Positions 17,206-24,246 are shown, numbered from the stretch's first letter. The stretch: DNA of 43,983 bases from Candidatus Moranbacteria bacterium GW2011_GWE1_49_15 (GCA_001003855.1 LCPX01000011.1:3681-47663); one strand, 5' to 3'. The notes: a model not told the origin generated them from the letters alone. Translations and numbers: made by a program.

Positions 17206-17244
17206 AAGGAAGCTAAGCTCCCTTTGTGGGAGCTTAGCTTCCTT
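17206..17244. repeat. REP-like hairpin inside the transposase (17-bp perfect arms)
   Basis: AAGGAAGCTAAGCTCCC (17206-17222) pairs perfectly with 17228-17244, loop TTTGT. On the minus strand it is read as RKLSSHKGSLASF. Confidence 0.85.
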
Positions 17245-17465
17245 AATTGCAAAGATTTTTCATAAAGGCTACCAATCGCATCCTCCTAATTGAATTCGCG
17301 CAAACAAGTCAGAAACCTGACGTAACCACTATCATCCGAAAAAACCTCGCGCTTATCCACGCCTCTGTTATATATGTGGTAATATTCGTCGTTGGCAAAT
17401 TTCACTTTGCGCATACATATTAACCGTATTTATCTTAATATCATTATTATACCACAAAAAACGCA

Positions 17466-17551
17466 AAAATCGGAGTTCGACTCCGATTTTTAATAGAAAA
17501 CTTTCACTAGGCGTATCGGAGTTCGACTCCGATACGGAGTCGAACTCCGAA
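17466..17551. repeat. Cluster of three CGGAGTTCGACTCCG palindromes (BIME-like)
   Basis: The unit occurs at 17471-17485 and 17518-17532, and inverted at 17535-17549. The first is extended to a 12-bp stem by AAAAAT/ATTTTT (17467-17493) and so could also act as a terminator; the second has GTAT/ATAC extensions. Paired, oppositely oriented palindromes next to a RAYT gene match the arrangement of bacterial interspersed mosaic elements. Confidence 0.75.
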
Positions 17552-17569
17552 TTCAAACAAATCTGAATG

Positions 17570-17923
17570 CTACTCTTTTCCATCCCCGCTTTTCCCCATC
17601 TTATGCAAGAACCAATTGACCAAGGAGAGCACCAAGGAAAAGGCCAGGGCCCAGAAGAATCCGTCCACATGGAACCCTTCCACGATTTTCGAAGCCAACA
17701 TGATGAGTCCGGCATTGATGGCCAAAGTGAACAGGCCGAGCGTCAAAATAGAAATCGGAAGCGTGAGAATCACCAGAACTGGCCTAATGAAAGCGTTGAG
17801 GATCCCGATAATCAGCGCCGTGACAAGCGCCGCGAACAAACCCTCCACAAAAACGCCCGGGAGGAGGTAGGCGGTAATGAATACGGCGAGGGCGGATGCG
17901 AGCCAATGGAGAAGTATGCGCAT
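17570..17923 (-). CDS. Phage holin family 4 / YvlD-type membrane protein
   Basis: 117 residues with about four hydrophobic segments (HWLASALAVFITAYLLPGV, LFAALVTALIIGILNAF, PISILTLGLFTLAINAGLIML, FFWALAFSLVLSLVNWFL). NAFIRPVLVILTLPISILTLGLF (seen here as NAFIRPVLV and ILTLPISILTLG) is the recognisable core of the DUF360/YvlD family. It is a small integral membrane protein of unknown function, not a real phage holin. A minus-strand extended -10 (TGTTATACT, 17965-17973) lies about 45 bases upstream. Confidence 0.9.
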   Translation of the reverse strand: MRILLHWLASALAVFITAYLLPGVFVEGLFAALVTALIIGILNAFIRPVLVILTLPISILTLGLFTLAINAGLIMLASKIVEGFHVDGFFWALAFSLVLSLVNWFLHKMGKSGDGKE

Positions 17924-17964
17924 AGTTTTTGGTTTTTAGTTTGTAGTTTTTAGGTTATAGGGAA

Positions 17965-17973
17965 AGTATAACA
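17965..17973 (-). promoter_or_regulatory. Extended -10 promoter of the YvlD-like gene
   Basis: On the minus strand TGT followed by TATACT (17965-17970). The adjacent palindrome ACGAAGCG-A-CGCTTCGT (17978-17994) covers the -35 area and no good -35 is seen. Confidence 0.4.
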
Positions 17974-17989
17974 CGAAACGAAGCGACGC

Positions 17990-18118
17990 TTCGTAATTTT
18001 AAATTTCAAATTTCTAATTTTGAATCAATTTTAAATGTCACAATTCAGAATGTTTCAAACTTAAATCATTGAAAAATTAAGATTTCGATTGAAATTAAAA
18101 ATTCGAAATTAAAAATTT
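17990..18118. repeat. AT-rich repeat tract at the 3' end of dus
   Basis: Repeated AAATTT, TTTCAAATTT and TTGAAATTAAAAATT blocks, in the same order as in 5918-6026. It overlaps the last codons of dus. Confidence 0.45.
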
Positions 18119-19045
18119 TCCCGTAGGTATTCCTCCGTTATCCTCTTGATTTCATTGAAATCCTCCGCTTCCATAAGTTTCACCCGAAGCTCTTTCGCTC
18201 CGGAAAAGCCGCTCACGTACGCCTTGTAGTGTTTCTTCATCACATGGAAACCTTTTACCCCCTCCATCTCTTTTTCGAAAAGCTCCGTGTGCTCTAGCAT
18301 TATTTCCAATCTTTTTTTCAAAGTAATTTCCTTTTGTTCGCGGTCGAAAAACCAGGGCTTGCCGAAGATTCCCCGGCCGACCATGATTCCATCCAGACCG
18401 AAATGCTCGGCTTTTTCAATTCCCTCTTCCAGACTTTTCACGTCTCCGTTTCCAACTACGACTATCCCAGCTTCGCGCGCGATCTCGGCGGCCTTGGCGA
18501 TCTCGTCCCAATGCGCGTCCACCTCGGACATCTCTTTCTTGGTCCGCCCGTGCACGATAAGGCAATCCGGTTTCTCTGCTACAATCTGGGAAATCCATTC
18601 TTCCGTTTCGATCTTGTTGAAGCCGATCCTGGTTTTGACCGAAACTGGAATGTTCGGCGCGCCTTCCTTGGCCGCGCGGATCACCTCCCTCGCCAATTCG
18701 GGAGTTCTGATCAATGCGGATCCAGCCCCCTGCTTGATAACCGCCTTGTCCGGGCACCCCATATTGATATCCAATCCGTCGAATCCCAAATTTGATGTTT
18801 TCAGGATGCGCTCCGAAAATCTGCGCCACGATCGGGCGCTCGTTCTCGGAAAATCTCAATTCTTTGCTTAGAAATTTCCTCCCCTCTTCGCTAGCCAACC
18901 CGTCAGCCGAAACGAATTCGGTATAAAAGACGTCCGGCGCTCCGTATTTGGCGAACATCTGACGGAACGCGAAATCAGTGACGTCCGCCATCGGCGCCAT
19001 GACAAAGAATGGGCGTTTTAATTTTAACCAGAAATTTTTCTTCAT
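18109..19045 (-). pseudogene. dus: tRNA-dihydrouridine synthase, frameshifted with a short deletion
   Basis: Dus reduces uridines in the tRNA D-loop using FMN and NADPH. The N-terminal part (19045 to about 18795) reads MKKNFWLKLKRPFFVMAPMA and on through ERPIVAQIFGAHPENIK. The remainder, in another frame, resumes at LGFDGLDINMGCPDKAV and continues normally (KTRIGF, VHGRTKKEM, VVGNGDVKS, GIMVGRGIFGKPWF) to 18109. In homologues about 8-9 residues join PENI(K) to (L)GFDG, and these are missing, so the junction is a deletion of roughly 25-26 bases, not a simple slip. The catalytic Cys (NMGCPDK) and FMN-binding regions are intact in the second part. This is either a recent pseudogene or an assembly error. 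Confidence 0.88.
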
Positions 19046-19093
19046 AATTCAATTATACGATATTCGAGGGTATTTATCAGATATTCCATTCTT

Positions 19094-19207
19094 TGAATTT
19101 CTAATTCCTAATTTCTAATTCCTAATAAAATTCCAAATTTCCAATACTTAAAAGCAACTACTTTTGATGGATTTTATTAGGTGAATTAGGTGAATTAGGT
19201 GAATTAG
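19094..19207. repeat. AT-rich tract with tandem repeats
   Basis: Contains two copies of a TTTCTAATTCCTAA-type unit (about 19097-19125) and a perfect triple repeat of GTGAATTAG (19181-19189, 19190-19198, 19199-19207). No gene is seen here. Confidence 0.6.
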
Positions 19208-19220
19208 AAATTTGTCATTA

Positions 19221-19257
19221 CGGAATAAAAAAGGGCCGAAGCCCTTTTTTTATTCCG
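19221..19257 (-). terminator. Terminator overlapping the end of the coiled-coil gene
   Basis: CGGAATAAAAAAGGGC (19221-19236) pairs with GCCCTTTTTTTATTCCG (19241-19257), loop CGAA; the stop codon at 19250-19252 lies in the stem. The long A/T part can serve as the T-run on either strand. Confidence 0.75.
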
Positions 19258-19621
19258 CCGTCTGTCCGTCCTCGGCTTTCTTGAAGTTCACCTTGAAGAC
19301 CGGCTCATATGGATTCTCATATTCATCCTTCACCTCGACCCTCCCCCCCTTCATCAATGTCGTCATCGCGATGTCCGTCATCATCTCCTTGTTTGTTTCC
19401 ATTTCGAATTTGATGTCGTCCAATTTTTCCCAAGCTTTCCCCATCTCCGCTTGGATCCTGGTCTCGATCTGCTTCTTCTTCTCGCGGAGCTGTTTCATCT
19501 GCTCGACGATCTCCTCATATTCGTCCGCCTGCGCCAGCGCGTCCTTGTACATCTCCTTAAGGTCCTTCTGCTCCTTCTTCATCTCCCTCATCTTGATGAA
19601 AATCTCCTGGATGTTCTGCAT
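19250..19621 (-). CDS. Coiled-coil protein of unknown function
   Basis: 123 residues from ATG 19621. The frame runs 12 codons further to 19657, but that part lies in a 15-base direct repeat and looks non-coding. Residues about 8-85 are a continuous Lys/Glu/Met-rich heptad helix (MREMKKEQKDLKEMYKDAL, EEIVEQMKQLREKKKQIE), ending in a short beta-type tail (RVEVKDEYENPYEPVFKV). There is no signal peptide, so it is probably cytoplasmic. I do not recognise a named family. Confidence 0.65.
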   Translation of the reverse strand: MQNIQEIFIKMREMKKEQKDLKEMYKDALAQADEYEEIVEQMKQLREKKKQIETRIQAEMGKAWEKLDDIKFEMETNKEMMTDIAMTTLMKGGRVEVKDEYENPYEPVFKVNFKKAEDGQTAE

Positions 19622-19634
19622 TTGTTTTATGGCG

Positions 19635-19670
19635 ACCCGAATGACTCGACTGAGCACCCGAATGACTCGA
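19635..19670. repeat. 15-base direct repeat upstream of the coiled-coil gene
   Basis: ACCCGAATGACTCGA occurs at 19635-19649 and again at 19656-19670, a 21-base period, just before the coiled-coil gene's start. Confidence 0.7.
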
Positions 19671-19723
19671 ATAATTTTTAATACCTACCCATCCTATCAC
19701 AGAAACGGAAACCGTAAAAGATT

Positions 19724-19750
19724 AAAGGGAGAGTGTTCACTCTCCCTTTT
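19724..19750. terminator. Terminator at the end of the Nudix gene
   Basis: AAAGGGAGAGTG (19724-19735) pairs with CACTCTCCCTTT (19738-19749), with TT between the arms. The Nudix stop codon (19737-19739) is inside the hairpin; a minus-strand TTTAATCTTTT follows. Confidence 0.75.
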
Positions 19751-20126
19751 TTATCCGCAAATAAAATTTCAAAATATTTTCGGTTATCACGGAAAGGTTT
19801 TGCGAAAAGACGTTATCCCACGCAAACCAGCATGACTCATGCTCTCCCTCCTGAGAAAGTCCGCTTCCGGCGATATCCCCGACAAACACAGCGACCTCTA
19901 TATTTTTGCGTCTTGTCGGTGAAATCCCTCGAAATAACCCCGGGAGCCTCCTTGTGACAGAAATCACTTCCTCACATATCTCCTCCGCGACTTCTCTTTT
20001 CATGCAAGCGATTTCAGATTCCCCTTTTTCAATTTTTCCTCCAGGTAAAGACCAGAAATCTCCGTCTTTTACCAACAGGATTCTCCCCTCTTTTTCAATG
20101 AGGATGCATGCGACTTTTACTGCCAT
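19737..20126 (-). CDS. Nudix hydrolase
   Basis: 129 residues from ATG 20126. This start is preferred over the longer frame (to 20204) because GGGAGG lies about six bases upstream and the domain's first strand begins at once (MAVKVACILIEKEGRILLVK). The Nudix box is G30-x5-E36-x7-REVAEEI (44-50), which binds Mg and cleaves a nucleoside diphosphate linked to another moiety. The usual Gly after the EE pair is Cys here (EEIC). Substrate cannot be told; MutT-like clean-up of damaged nucleotides or ADP-ribose cleavage are the common options. Confidence 0.9.
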   Translation of the reverse strand: MAVKVACILIEKEGRILLVKDGDFWSLPGGKIEKGESEIACMKREVAEEICEEVISVTRRLPGLFRGISPTRRKNIEVAVFVGDIAGSGLSQEGEHESCWFAWDNVFSQNLSVITENILKFYLRIKKGE

Positions 20127-20318
20127 AAGTCCCTCCCTTGGATTTTGACAATGAACTCCGAAATTATCTTCAAGCCATATTACCACCCGGAGACAAAAAA
20201 GCAACCAATTTTACTTGTGGCTGCCTTCTTGCCTATCTTTTGAATTCCATGCGATTTCCCTTGGGAAATTTTCGCTTAGATTTTTTCTTAACGCTTTTGG
20301 CGTTTTTTGTTTTTTTAT

Positions 20319-20759
20319 TTAATTTTTAGTATCATTAATTCTTTCAATTTGTTTTAAAAGATTATCGCCATTTTTTAGTCTTTCACTATTTTTTAATCCA
20401 TCAGCCATTAGTGCTGGCGGCACATGAACATCATCACTTTCTTTTTCTGAAAGATTTATTATACAATGCTGAATCAAACCAAGATGTTCTTTTATAACTC
20501 TCATTTCCTTGTTGTTAAATTTTGCCGCAATTACATCTTCCAGTTCATTAAGGTAGTGGATAGTTTCTATCCCTAATTTTTGCTGTTCATTTAATCTGTC
20601 GAAAATCTCCTCATCTTCAATTTGATTAGCCTGTTCTCTGGTTACTTCGAGTCTTAGCCCGTTTTCATCAGCCACATACTCGGCTCCTCCCTTGATAAGC
20701 TCAGCATCAGACAAGGCTCTTTCTTTTTGGATTTTTGCCATCTCCTCCGGAGTAGGCAT
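20319..20759 (-). CDS. Unknown acidic helical protein in an AT-rich island
   Basis: 146 residues from the ATG at 20759, chosen because GGGAG lies 8 bases upstream; ATGs at 20777 and 20774 are also in frame. Glu/Asp-rich and mostly helical, with no membrane segment and no known motif (ends LLKQIERINDTKN). Codon use is markedly more AT-rich than in its neighbours, suggesting recent acquisition. It stands alone, with about 190 bases to the Nudix gene. Confidence 0.6.
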   Translation of the reverse strand: MPTPEEMAKIQKERALSDAELIKGGAEYVADENGLRLEVTREQANQIEDEEIFDRLNEQQKLGIETIHYLNELEDVIAAKFNNKEMRVIKEHLGLIQHCIINLSEKESDDVHVPPALMADGLKNSERLKNGDNLLKQIERINDTKN

Positions 20760-20883
20760 TTTTGGCTCTCCCATCATAAATTTGTTTTTGCGGAATATTG
20801 CCGCTTTTTTTTAATTAATTAAATTAATTTACTTACTTGATTTATCATGCTTCCCTAGCAACCTAAAACCCATAACCTAAAAC

Positions 20884-21579
20884 CTAGTTAAGAATCTTCC
20901 CCGCATACATATCCACATCCCTTATCCACTTGTCCACGCTTTCGGGATTATGGGCGGCGCAGGAGGAGCCGCATTTCCAAACGATCATATTTTTGGCGGA
21001 CTCGACATCGTTTCGTTCGATGATTTCCTCAACCCTTCTGCCGACGATGCTGACCGCCTCTTGGGGAGAATCGAAACAGGTGTGCCCGCCGCTTCCCATA
21101 TTTTCCCTGATGCCGCGGTATCCCCAATAATTGAAACAATCCTGTCCGTTAAGCACCGGCTTTCTTTTTCCCCAATTGCTTTCCTTCCTGGCGATCCCCA
21201 CCAAAAAGGCGGCCGTCTTCTTGTCCTTTTCCGCGATATAGGGAGCCATGATCTCAATCGGCGTGCCTTTGACCAATTCTCGTATCTTATTTTCCAAATT
21301 TTCCTTCCTGACCTCTTCCAAGGTCTTGGGGGCCGGGATGTCCTTCACAAGCTCATCGTAATAATGTCTTTGGACGGCAGTGGCATATCCGGCGAATATT
21401 ATCCCGAACGCCAAAACGGCCATTCTGGATTGGCGGACCGACATTTTCCCGAGATTGAAGCTTCTCTTGATTTCCGCCCCCAGAAATCCGGCTTTTTCAC
21501 GGACAGCTTTAAAATAAGCCTTCTTTGCGGTCTTGGCTTGCTTTAGGATCCTATTGAATTTTTTAAGTATTTTTTTCAT
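20884..21579 (-). CDS. Membrane-anchored lysozyme/transglycosylase-like protein, putative
   Basis: 231 residues. A very basic N-terminus (1-45) precedes one membrane segment (about 51-68, RMAVLAFGIIFAGYATAV), giving an outward-facing domain. Residues about 110-200 resemble the lysozyme-like fold: IAPYIAEKD-type lead-in, FLVGIARKESNWG with a Glu in the position of the catalytic acid, then NYWGYRG and SPQEAVSIVGRRVEEII. Two pairs of Cys (DCF, HTCF and KCGSSC) could form disulphides. The peptidoglycan substrate is inferred from the ES-x-G motif and topology. The leader can fold into a three-way junction that pairs a possible SD. Confidence 0.6.
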   Translation of the reverse strand: MKKILKKFNRILKQAKTAKKAYFKAVREKAGFLGAEIKRSFNLGKMSVRQSRMAVLAFGIIFAGYATAVQRHYYDELVKDIPAPKTLEEVRKENLENKIRELVKGTPIEIMAPYIAEKDKKTAAFLVGIARKESNWGKRKPVLNGQDCFNYWGYRGIRENMGSGGHTCFDSPQEAVSIVGRRVEEIIERNDVESAKNMIVWKCGSSCAAHNPESVDKWIRDVDMYAGKILN

Positions 21580-21586
21580 ATTTTGG

Positions 21587-21649
21587 CTTTACCCCTGTTA
21601 AATGATTTGCTACGCAAATCCCTTTAAATAAAGGATATAACGGGGTGAA
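21587..21649 (-). promoter_or_regulatory. Possible structured leader: three-way junction before the lysozyme-like gene
   Basis: Closing stem TTTACCCC plus GTTA (21588-21600, one bulge) pairs with TAAC plus GGGGTGAA (21638-21649). Inside it are two hairpins: GATTTGC/GCAAATC (21604-21620, loop TAC) and CCTTT/AAAGG (21621-21634, loop AAAT). On the minus strand the 3' side of the closing stem carries AGGGG, about 11 bases before the ATG at 21579, where a Shine-Dalgarno sequence would be. Confidence 0.4.
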
Positions 21650-21682
21650 AATAAAGAGAAAGCGGGCTTTCACCCGCTTTCT
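21650..21682 (-). terminator. Terminator of the SHOCT gene
   Basis: AGAAAGCGGG (21657-21666) pairs with CCCGCTTTCT (21673-21682), loop CTTTCA; the minus strand then reads CTTTATTTT. Confidence 0.7.
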
Positions 21683-21758
21683 ATTCTTTATCCTATATGT
21701 CTATTATACACCCTTTTAAGCAAAAAGTCAATGTCCGCGCTTGCGGTATCCTTATTTT

Positions 21759-22025
21759 TCATATCAAATCTTTCTTCATTTGTTCGAACTGCTCTTTGGA
21801 AATTTCGCCTTTGGCGTAACGCTCTTTCAAAATCCGCATGGCTCCGCCCCCTTCTCCCGTCTTGAGTTTTCCTTGTTCATTGGCCCACTTGATAAGCGTG
21901 TAGATTCCCCAGATTACCAGCGCCCAAAAAACGAGTGTGAAAATCCAGCCCAACCCGAAACCGAACCATCCCATCATTCCACCGATTCCTCCTGCTCCGG
22001 GGCCACAAGTATAATTTCCCCACAT
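21759..22025 (-). CDS. Membrane protein with C-terminal SHOCT domain
   Basis: 88 residues. A Gly-rich start is followed by one strong membrane segment (about 18-45, WFGFGLGWIFTLVFWALVIWGIYTLI). The C-terminus (about 62-88, AMRILKERYAKGEISKEQFEQMKKDL) is a clear SHOCT motif, a short helical pair found at protein ends. The family function is unknown; such proteins are small membrane proteins. Confidence 0.88.
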   Translation of the reverse strand: MWGNYTCGPGAGGIGGMMGWFGFGLGWIFTLVFWALVIWGIYTLIKWANEQGKLKTGEGGGAMRILKERYAKGEISKEQFEQMKKDLI

Positions 22026-22085
22026 ATTTTTTGTGGTTAATTGTTAGATGAATATAGTACGACCGGGAGAATAAAAAATTGCAAA

Positions 22086-22110
22086 ACAAAAACCGCCCTC
22101 CTGCGGGCGG
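22086..22110 (-). terminator. Terminator of the DUF389 gene
   Basis: CCGCCC (22093-22098) pairs with GGGCGG (22105-22110); the minus-strand tail is TTTTTGTTTTG. Confidence 0.85.
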
Positions 22111-22127
22111 CTATTTGAAAAATACCA

Positions 22128-22895
22128 TCAACCGTTTTTCTTCTTTTCATTGAGCATCTCCTTTACCTCCAAAACCGTCTTTTCGATCTGCTCTATCTTC
22201 TCCATGTCGTGTTCCTTTTGGAATTTTTGGACGATTTTCTCCTCGCCGCGGAGTTTCCTCTCGATGACGTCTTTGGCTTCATAAATCCGCATGAAGGAAA
22301 AAACCGAAACGGCGGCGAATACTATGCCGACTAAATTGACCAGGAAAAGTTCGAAAGAGCCGATGACCATGTCCTTTTCCAAAAAAGAAATCGAGATGCC
22401 GACGGTCGCCAGCGGAGGAATAAGGGCGACCGCTATCGCTATTCCCGGGAGGATTTCCGAAAGCGCAGGCCGCACCAAGGCGTATGCGACGGCCGCCCCG
22501 GAAACCATGGCGATGAGAAGATAGGCCAAGGAAGGCGAAGTCCTGGAAAATATCTCGGATGTCATCTCGCCGTTCAGGGTAAAAGAGGAGATTATGAAAG
22601 AAATTATCACAACGGTCAGCGCGGACCAAACGATAATTGAACCGGCCCTTTTTATCAGTTTGGTATTTCCTACCACTACCCCCATCGAAAATCCGAGAAT
22701 CGGGGAAAGGATCGGGGCGATCAGCATCCCTCCGATAACCACCCCCGCGCTGTCAATCAAAAGTCCCAGCGTGACGATAATCGCGGAAAGGATAAGCATC
22801 AGATAAAAATCCACCCTTGGAGCGCTTTGGTCGAAAACCCTTGCCACCGCGTCTTCTCTTTGGGATTTCGTGAGTCTAGATGATTTCAAAAGCAT
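22128..22895 (-). CDS. DUF389 membrane protein
   Basis: 255 residues with about six hydrophobic segments between residues 30 and 200. The core RVDFYLMLILSAIIVTLGLL (28-47) followed by GGMLIAPILSPILGFSMG is diagnostic for DUF389 (TIGR00341/TIGR00271-type). The last 55 residues form a charged coiled coil (KDVIERKLRGEEKIVQKF, EKIEQIEKTVLEVKEML). An integral membrane protein of unknown function; a transport role is often suggested but not proved. Its start is 57 bases from the end of pgeF on the same strand, so they may be co-transcribed. Confidence 0.93.
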   Translation of the reverse strand: MLLKSSRLTKSQREDAVARVFDQSAPRVDFYLMLILSAIIVTLGLLIDSAGVVIGGMLIAPILSPILGFSMGVVVGNTKLIKRAGSIIVWSALTVVIISFIISSFTLNGEMTSEIFSRTSPSLAYLLIAMVSGAAVAYALVRPALSEILPGIAIAVALIPPLATVGISISFLEKDMVIGSFELFLVNLVGIVFAAVSVFSFMRIYEAKDVIERKLRGEEKIVQKFQKEHDMEKIEQIEKTVLEVKEMLNEKKKNG

Positions 22896-22951
22896 GTTTT
22901 TTCTTTTTTATATTTACATGGATGACCTCATTATAACATGTTCGGAAAATT

Positions 22952-23674
22952 TCAACTCCTCATCCCGAAAATTGCCATCATCGCTTCCAACTTCTCTGGA
23001 CGCCCGTATGAATCCCTCCTGTAGGAAAAATATTTTTCCTTTTCGCGGAAAGTGCATTCCGGACTGGTCTCTATATTGCCCGCGGCAATCCCCTCTTCCA
23101 ACAATTGATGCTTCGCTATCGCCTTGGTATCCAAAAATATCTTCCGGTCCCTCACTTCGAATGACCCTGGGATATGCGCGAACTTGTCCGCCAACTCGCT
23201 TCCGACCTCATAGTGGCATTTCTCCATTCCTGGTCCTATGGCGACCAGGATATTTTCCGCCGTGGCCCCGCTTTCTTTCATCATTCCGACAGCCTTGGAT
23301 ATGATGCCTTTTTCCAATCCTCCCCATCCGGCGTGCGCCAATCCCAAAACCTCGGCTTCGGGGTCGAAAAGGAAAACCGGCAGACAATCCGAGACCGTCA
23401 CTGTCAAAAAAACATCCTTGTCCTTCGTGACGAACCCGTCGGTAGTATCGAAAAATTTTCCCCCGTCCCCCTTGCCCACCAGGGCGATACTGTCCCCATG
23501 GGTGAGATACGCCGTGACGGAATTTTCCATTTCAACGCCCAAACCATCCAGGAATATCTTCCTGTTTTCCTTGACGCCGTCCTCCTCAGAACTGTCAGCA
23601 TAGACCTTCATGGACCCGTCCCTCCTTTCGGAAACCGCGGCTATGACGTTGTATTTTTTGAATATGTCGAACAT
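22952..23674 (-). CDS. pgeF: Peptidoglycan editing factor PgeF / YfiH-type laccase-domain protein
   Basis: 240 residues, the usual size of the DUF152/YfiH family. The family marks are VTVSDCLPVFLFDP, LAHAGWGGLEKGI, GPGMEKCHYEV, and CTF...YFSYRRD near the C-terminus, containing the conserved Cys and two His that bind a metal. Homologues have been described as purine nucleoside phosphorylase/adenosine deaminase-type enzymes and as PgeF, which removes wrong residues from peptidoglycan stems. HAGW has Gly where HAGWRG is common. The gene starts 43 bases from the divergent DUF1360 gene. Confidence 0.93.
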   Translation of the reverse strand: MFDIFKKYNVIAAVSERRDGSMKVYADSSEEDGVKENRKIFLDGLGVEMENSVTAYLTHGDSIALVGKGDGGKFFDTTDGFVTKDKDVFLTVTVSDCLPVFLFDPEAEVLGLAHAGWGGLEKGIISKAVGMMKESGATAENILVAIGPGMEKCHYEVGSELADKFAHIPGSFEVRDRKIFLDTKAIAKHQLLEEGIAAGNIETSPECTFREKEKYFSYRRDSYGRPEKLEAMMAIFGMRS

Positions 23675-23717
23675 ATGTTTGTATTACATTCGGAAGAGTA
23701 AAAAGTAAACCGTACTT

Positions 23718-24161
23718 ATGGATAAGATACAAAAAAACTATTCCGGGCATTTCATTTCCATGGTCGCCTATGGCGCCTTGGTGTCGATCGCGATAAGCGT
23801 ATTATACAGCCTCGGCAAGATCGGAACAAAAATCCCCTCATTCGACCTTGTTATCCTGGGCTTGGCGACCTTCCGCCTCACCCATCTTTTCGTTTATGAC
23901 ATGGTGACCGATTACATCCGTGACTATTTCGGAAAATTCGAACGCGGCGCGGGCAAAACCTTGTCCGAACTTTTGAACTGCCCTTGGTGTACGGGCGTTT
24001 GGGCCGCTCTCCTGATAGGCTTCCTCTATCTGCTCACCCCGCTGGCCTATTATCCGATCTTTTTCGTGGCGCTGGCCGGAATAGGGTCGATCTTCCAGAT
24101 CATCAGCATCTATATCGTGCGGCTCACCCCATCGCAATATAAAAAGGAAATCAAGGATTGA
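23718..24161 (+). CDS. DUF1360 membrane protein
   Basis: 147 residues with about three or four membrane segments. The DUF1360 signature is present: FDLVILGLATFRLTHLFVYD and, later, LLNCPWCTGVWAALL, where the CPWCTG pair is nearly invariant. Bacillus homologues are sporulation-expressed (YjcA), but the molecular role is unknown. It stands alone on the plus strand, ending at a strong shared terminator. Confidence 0.9.
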   Translation: MDKIQKNYSGHFISMVAYGALVSIAISVLYSLGKIGTKIPSFDLVILGLATFRLTHLFVYDMVTDYIRDYFGKFERGAGKTLSELLNCPWCTGVWAALLIGFLYLLTPLAYYPIFFVALAGIGSIFQIISIYIVRLTPSQYKKEIKD

Positions 24162-24196
24162 CCGCTTTCTTTTATTGCAAACGAACCGCTTAAACA

Positions 24197-24232
24197 AAAT
24201 ACGACCGCCGACATGAGCCGGCGGTCGTATTT
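24197..24232. terminator. Terminator between convergent genes
   Basis: AAATACGACCGCCG (24197-24210) pairs with CGGCGGTCGTATTT (24219-24232), loop ACATGAGC. It lies between DUF1360 (ends 24161) and DoxX (ends 24247). Confidence 0.82.
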
Positions 24233-24246
24233 GTGCTGGGACGTTT

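Larger units (their letters stand above)
16683..17414 (-). pseudogene. REP-associated tyrosine transposase (Y1, Transposase_17), interrupted by a stop
   Basis: Read from ATG 17414, the first 42 codons encode a typical start of this family (MRKVKFANDEYYHIYNRG, then VDKREVF). An in-frame TAG follows (17286-17288), and the same frame then continues to 16683 with the rest of the enzyme. The HUH motif is NHYHLIL and the catalytic Tyr region is GYTNYFNKK, followed by GSLFQGPFKAI, all characteristic of RAYT/TnpA_REP single-strand transposases. The three in-frame inserts KLSS-HK-GSLAS, KLSS-PF-GSLAS and AKLP-N-GSLAP are encoded by palindromic hairpins (17206-17244, 16764-16804, 16897-16934). The TAG most simply makes it a pseudogene; amber readthrough or restart within the frame cannot be excluded. 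Confidence 0.85.

Noticed and set aside
17466..17551. tRNA T-arm-like GGAGTTCGACTCC sequences
   Set aside because: The stem and loop sizes do not fit a T-arm and there are no acceptor, D or anticodon arms nearby.
20790..20812. GCGG...CCGC hairpin followed by eight T on the plus strand
   Set aside because: Only a 4-bp stem, and no plus-strand gene ends there; kept only as a weak possible structure before the minus-strand gene at 20319.
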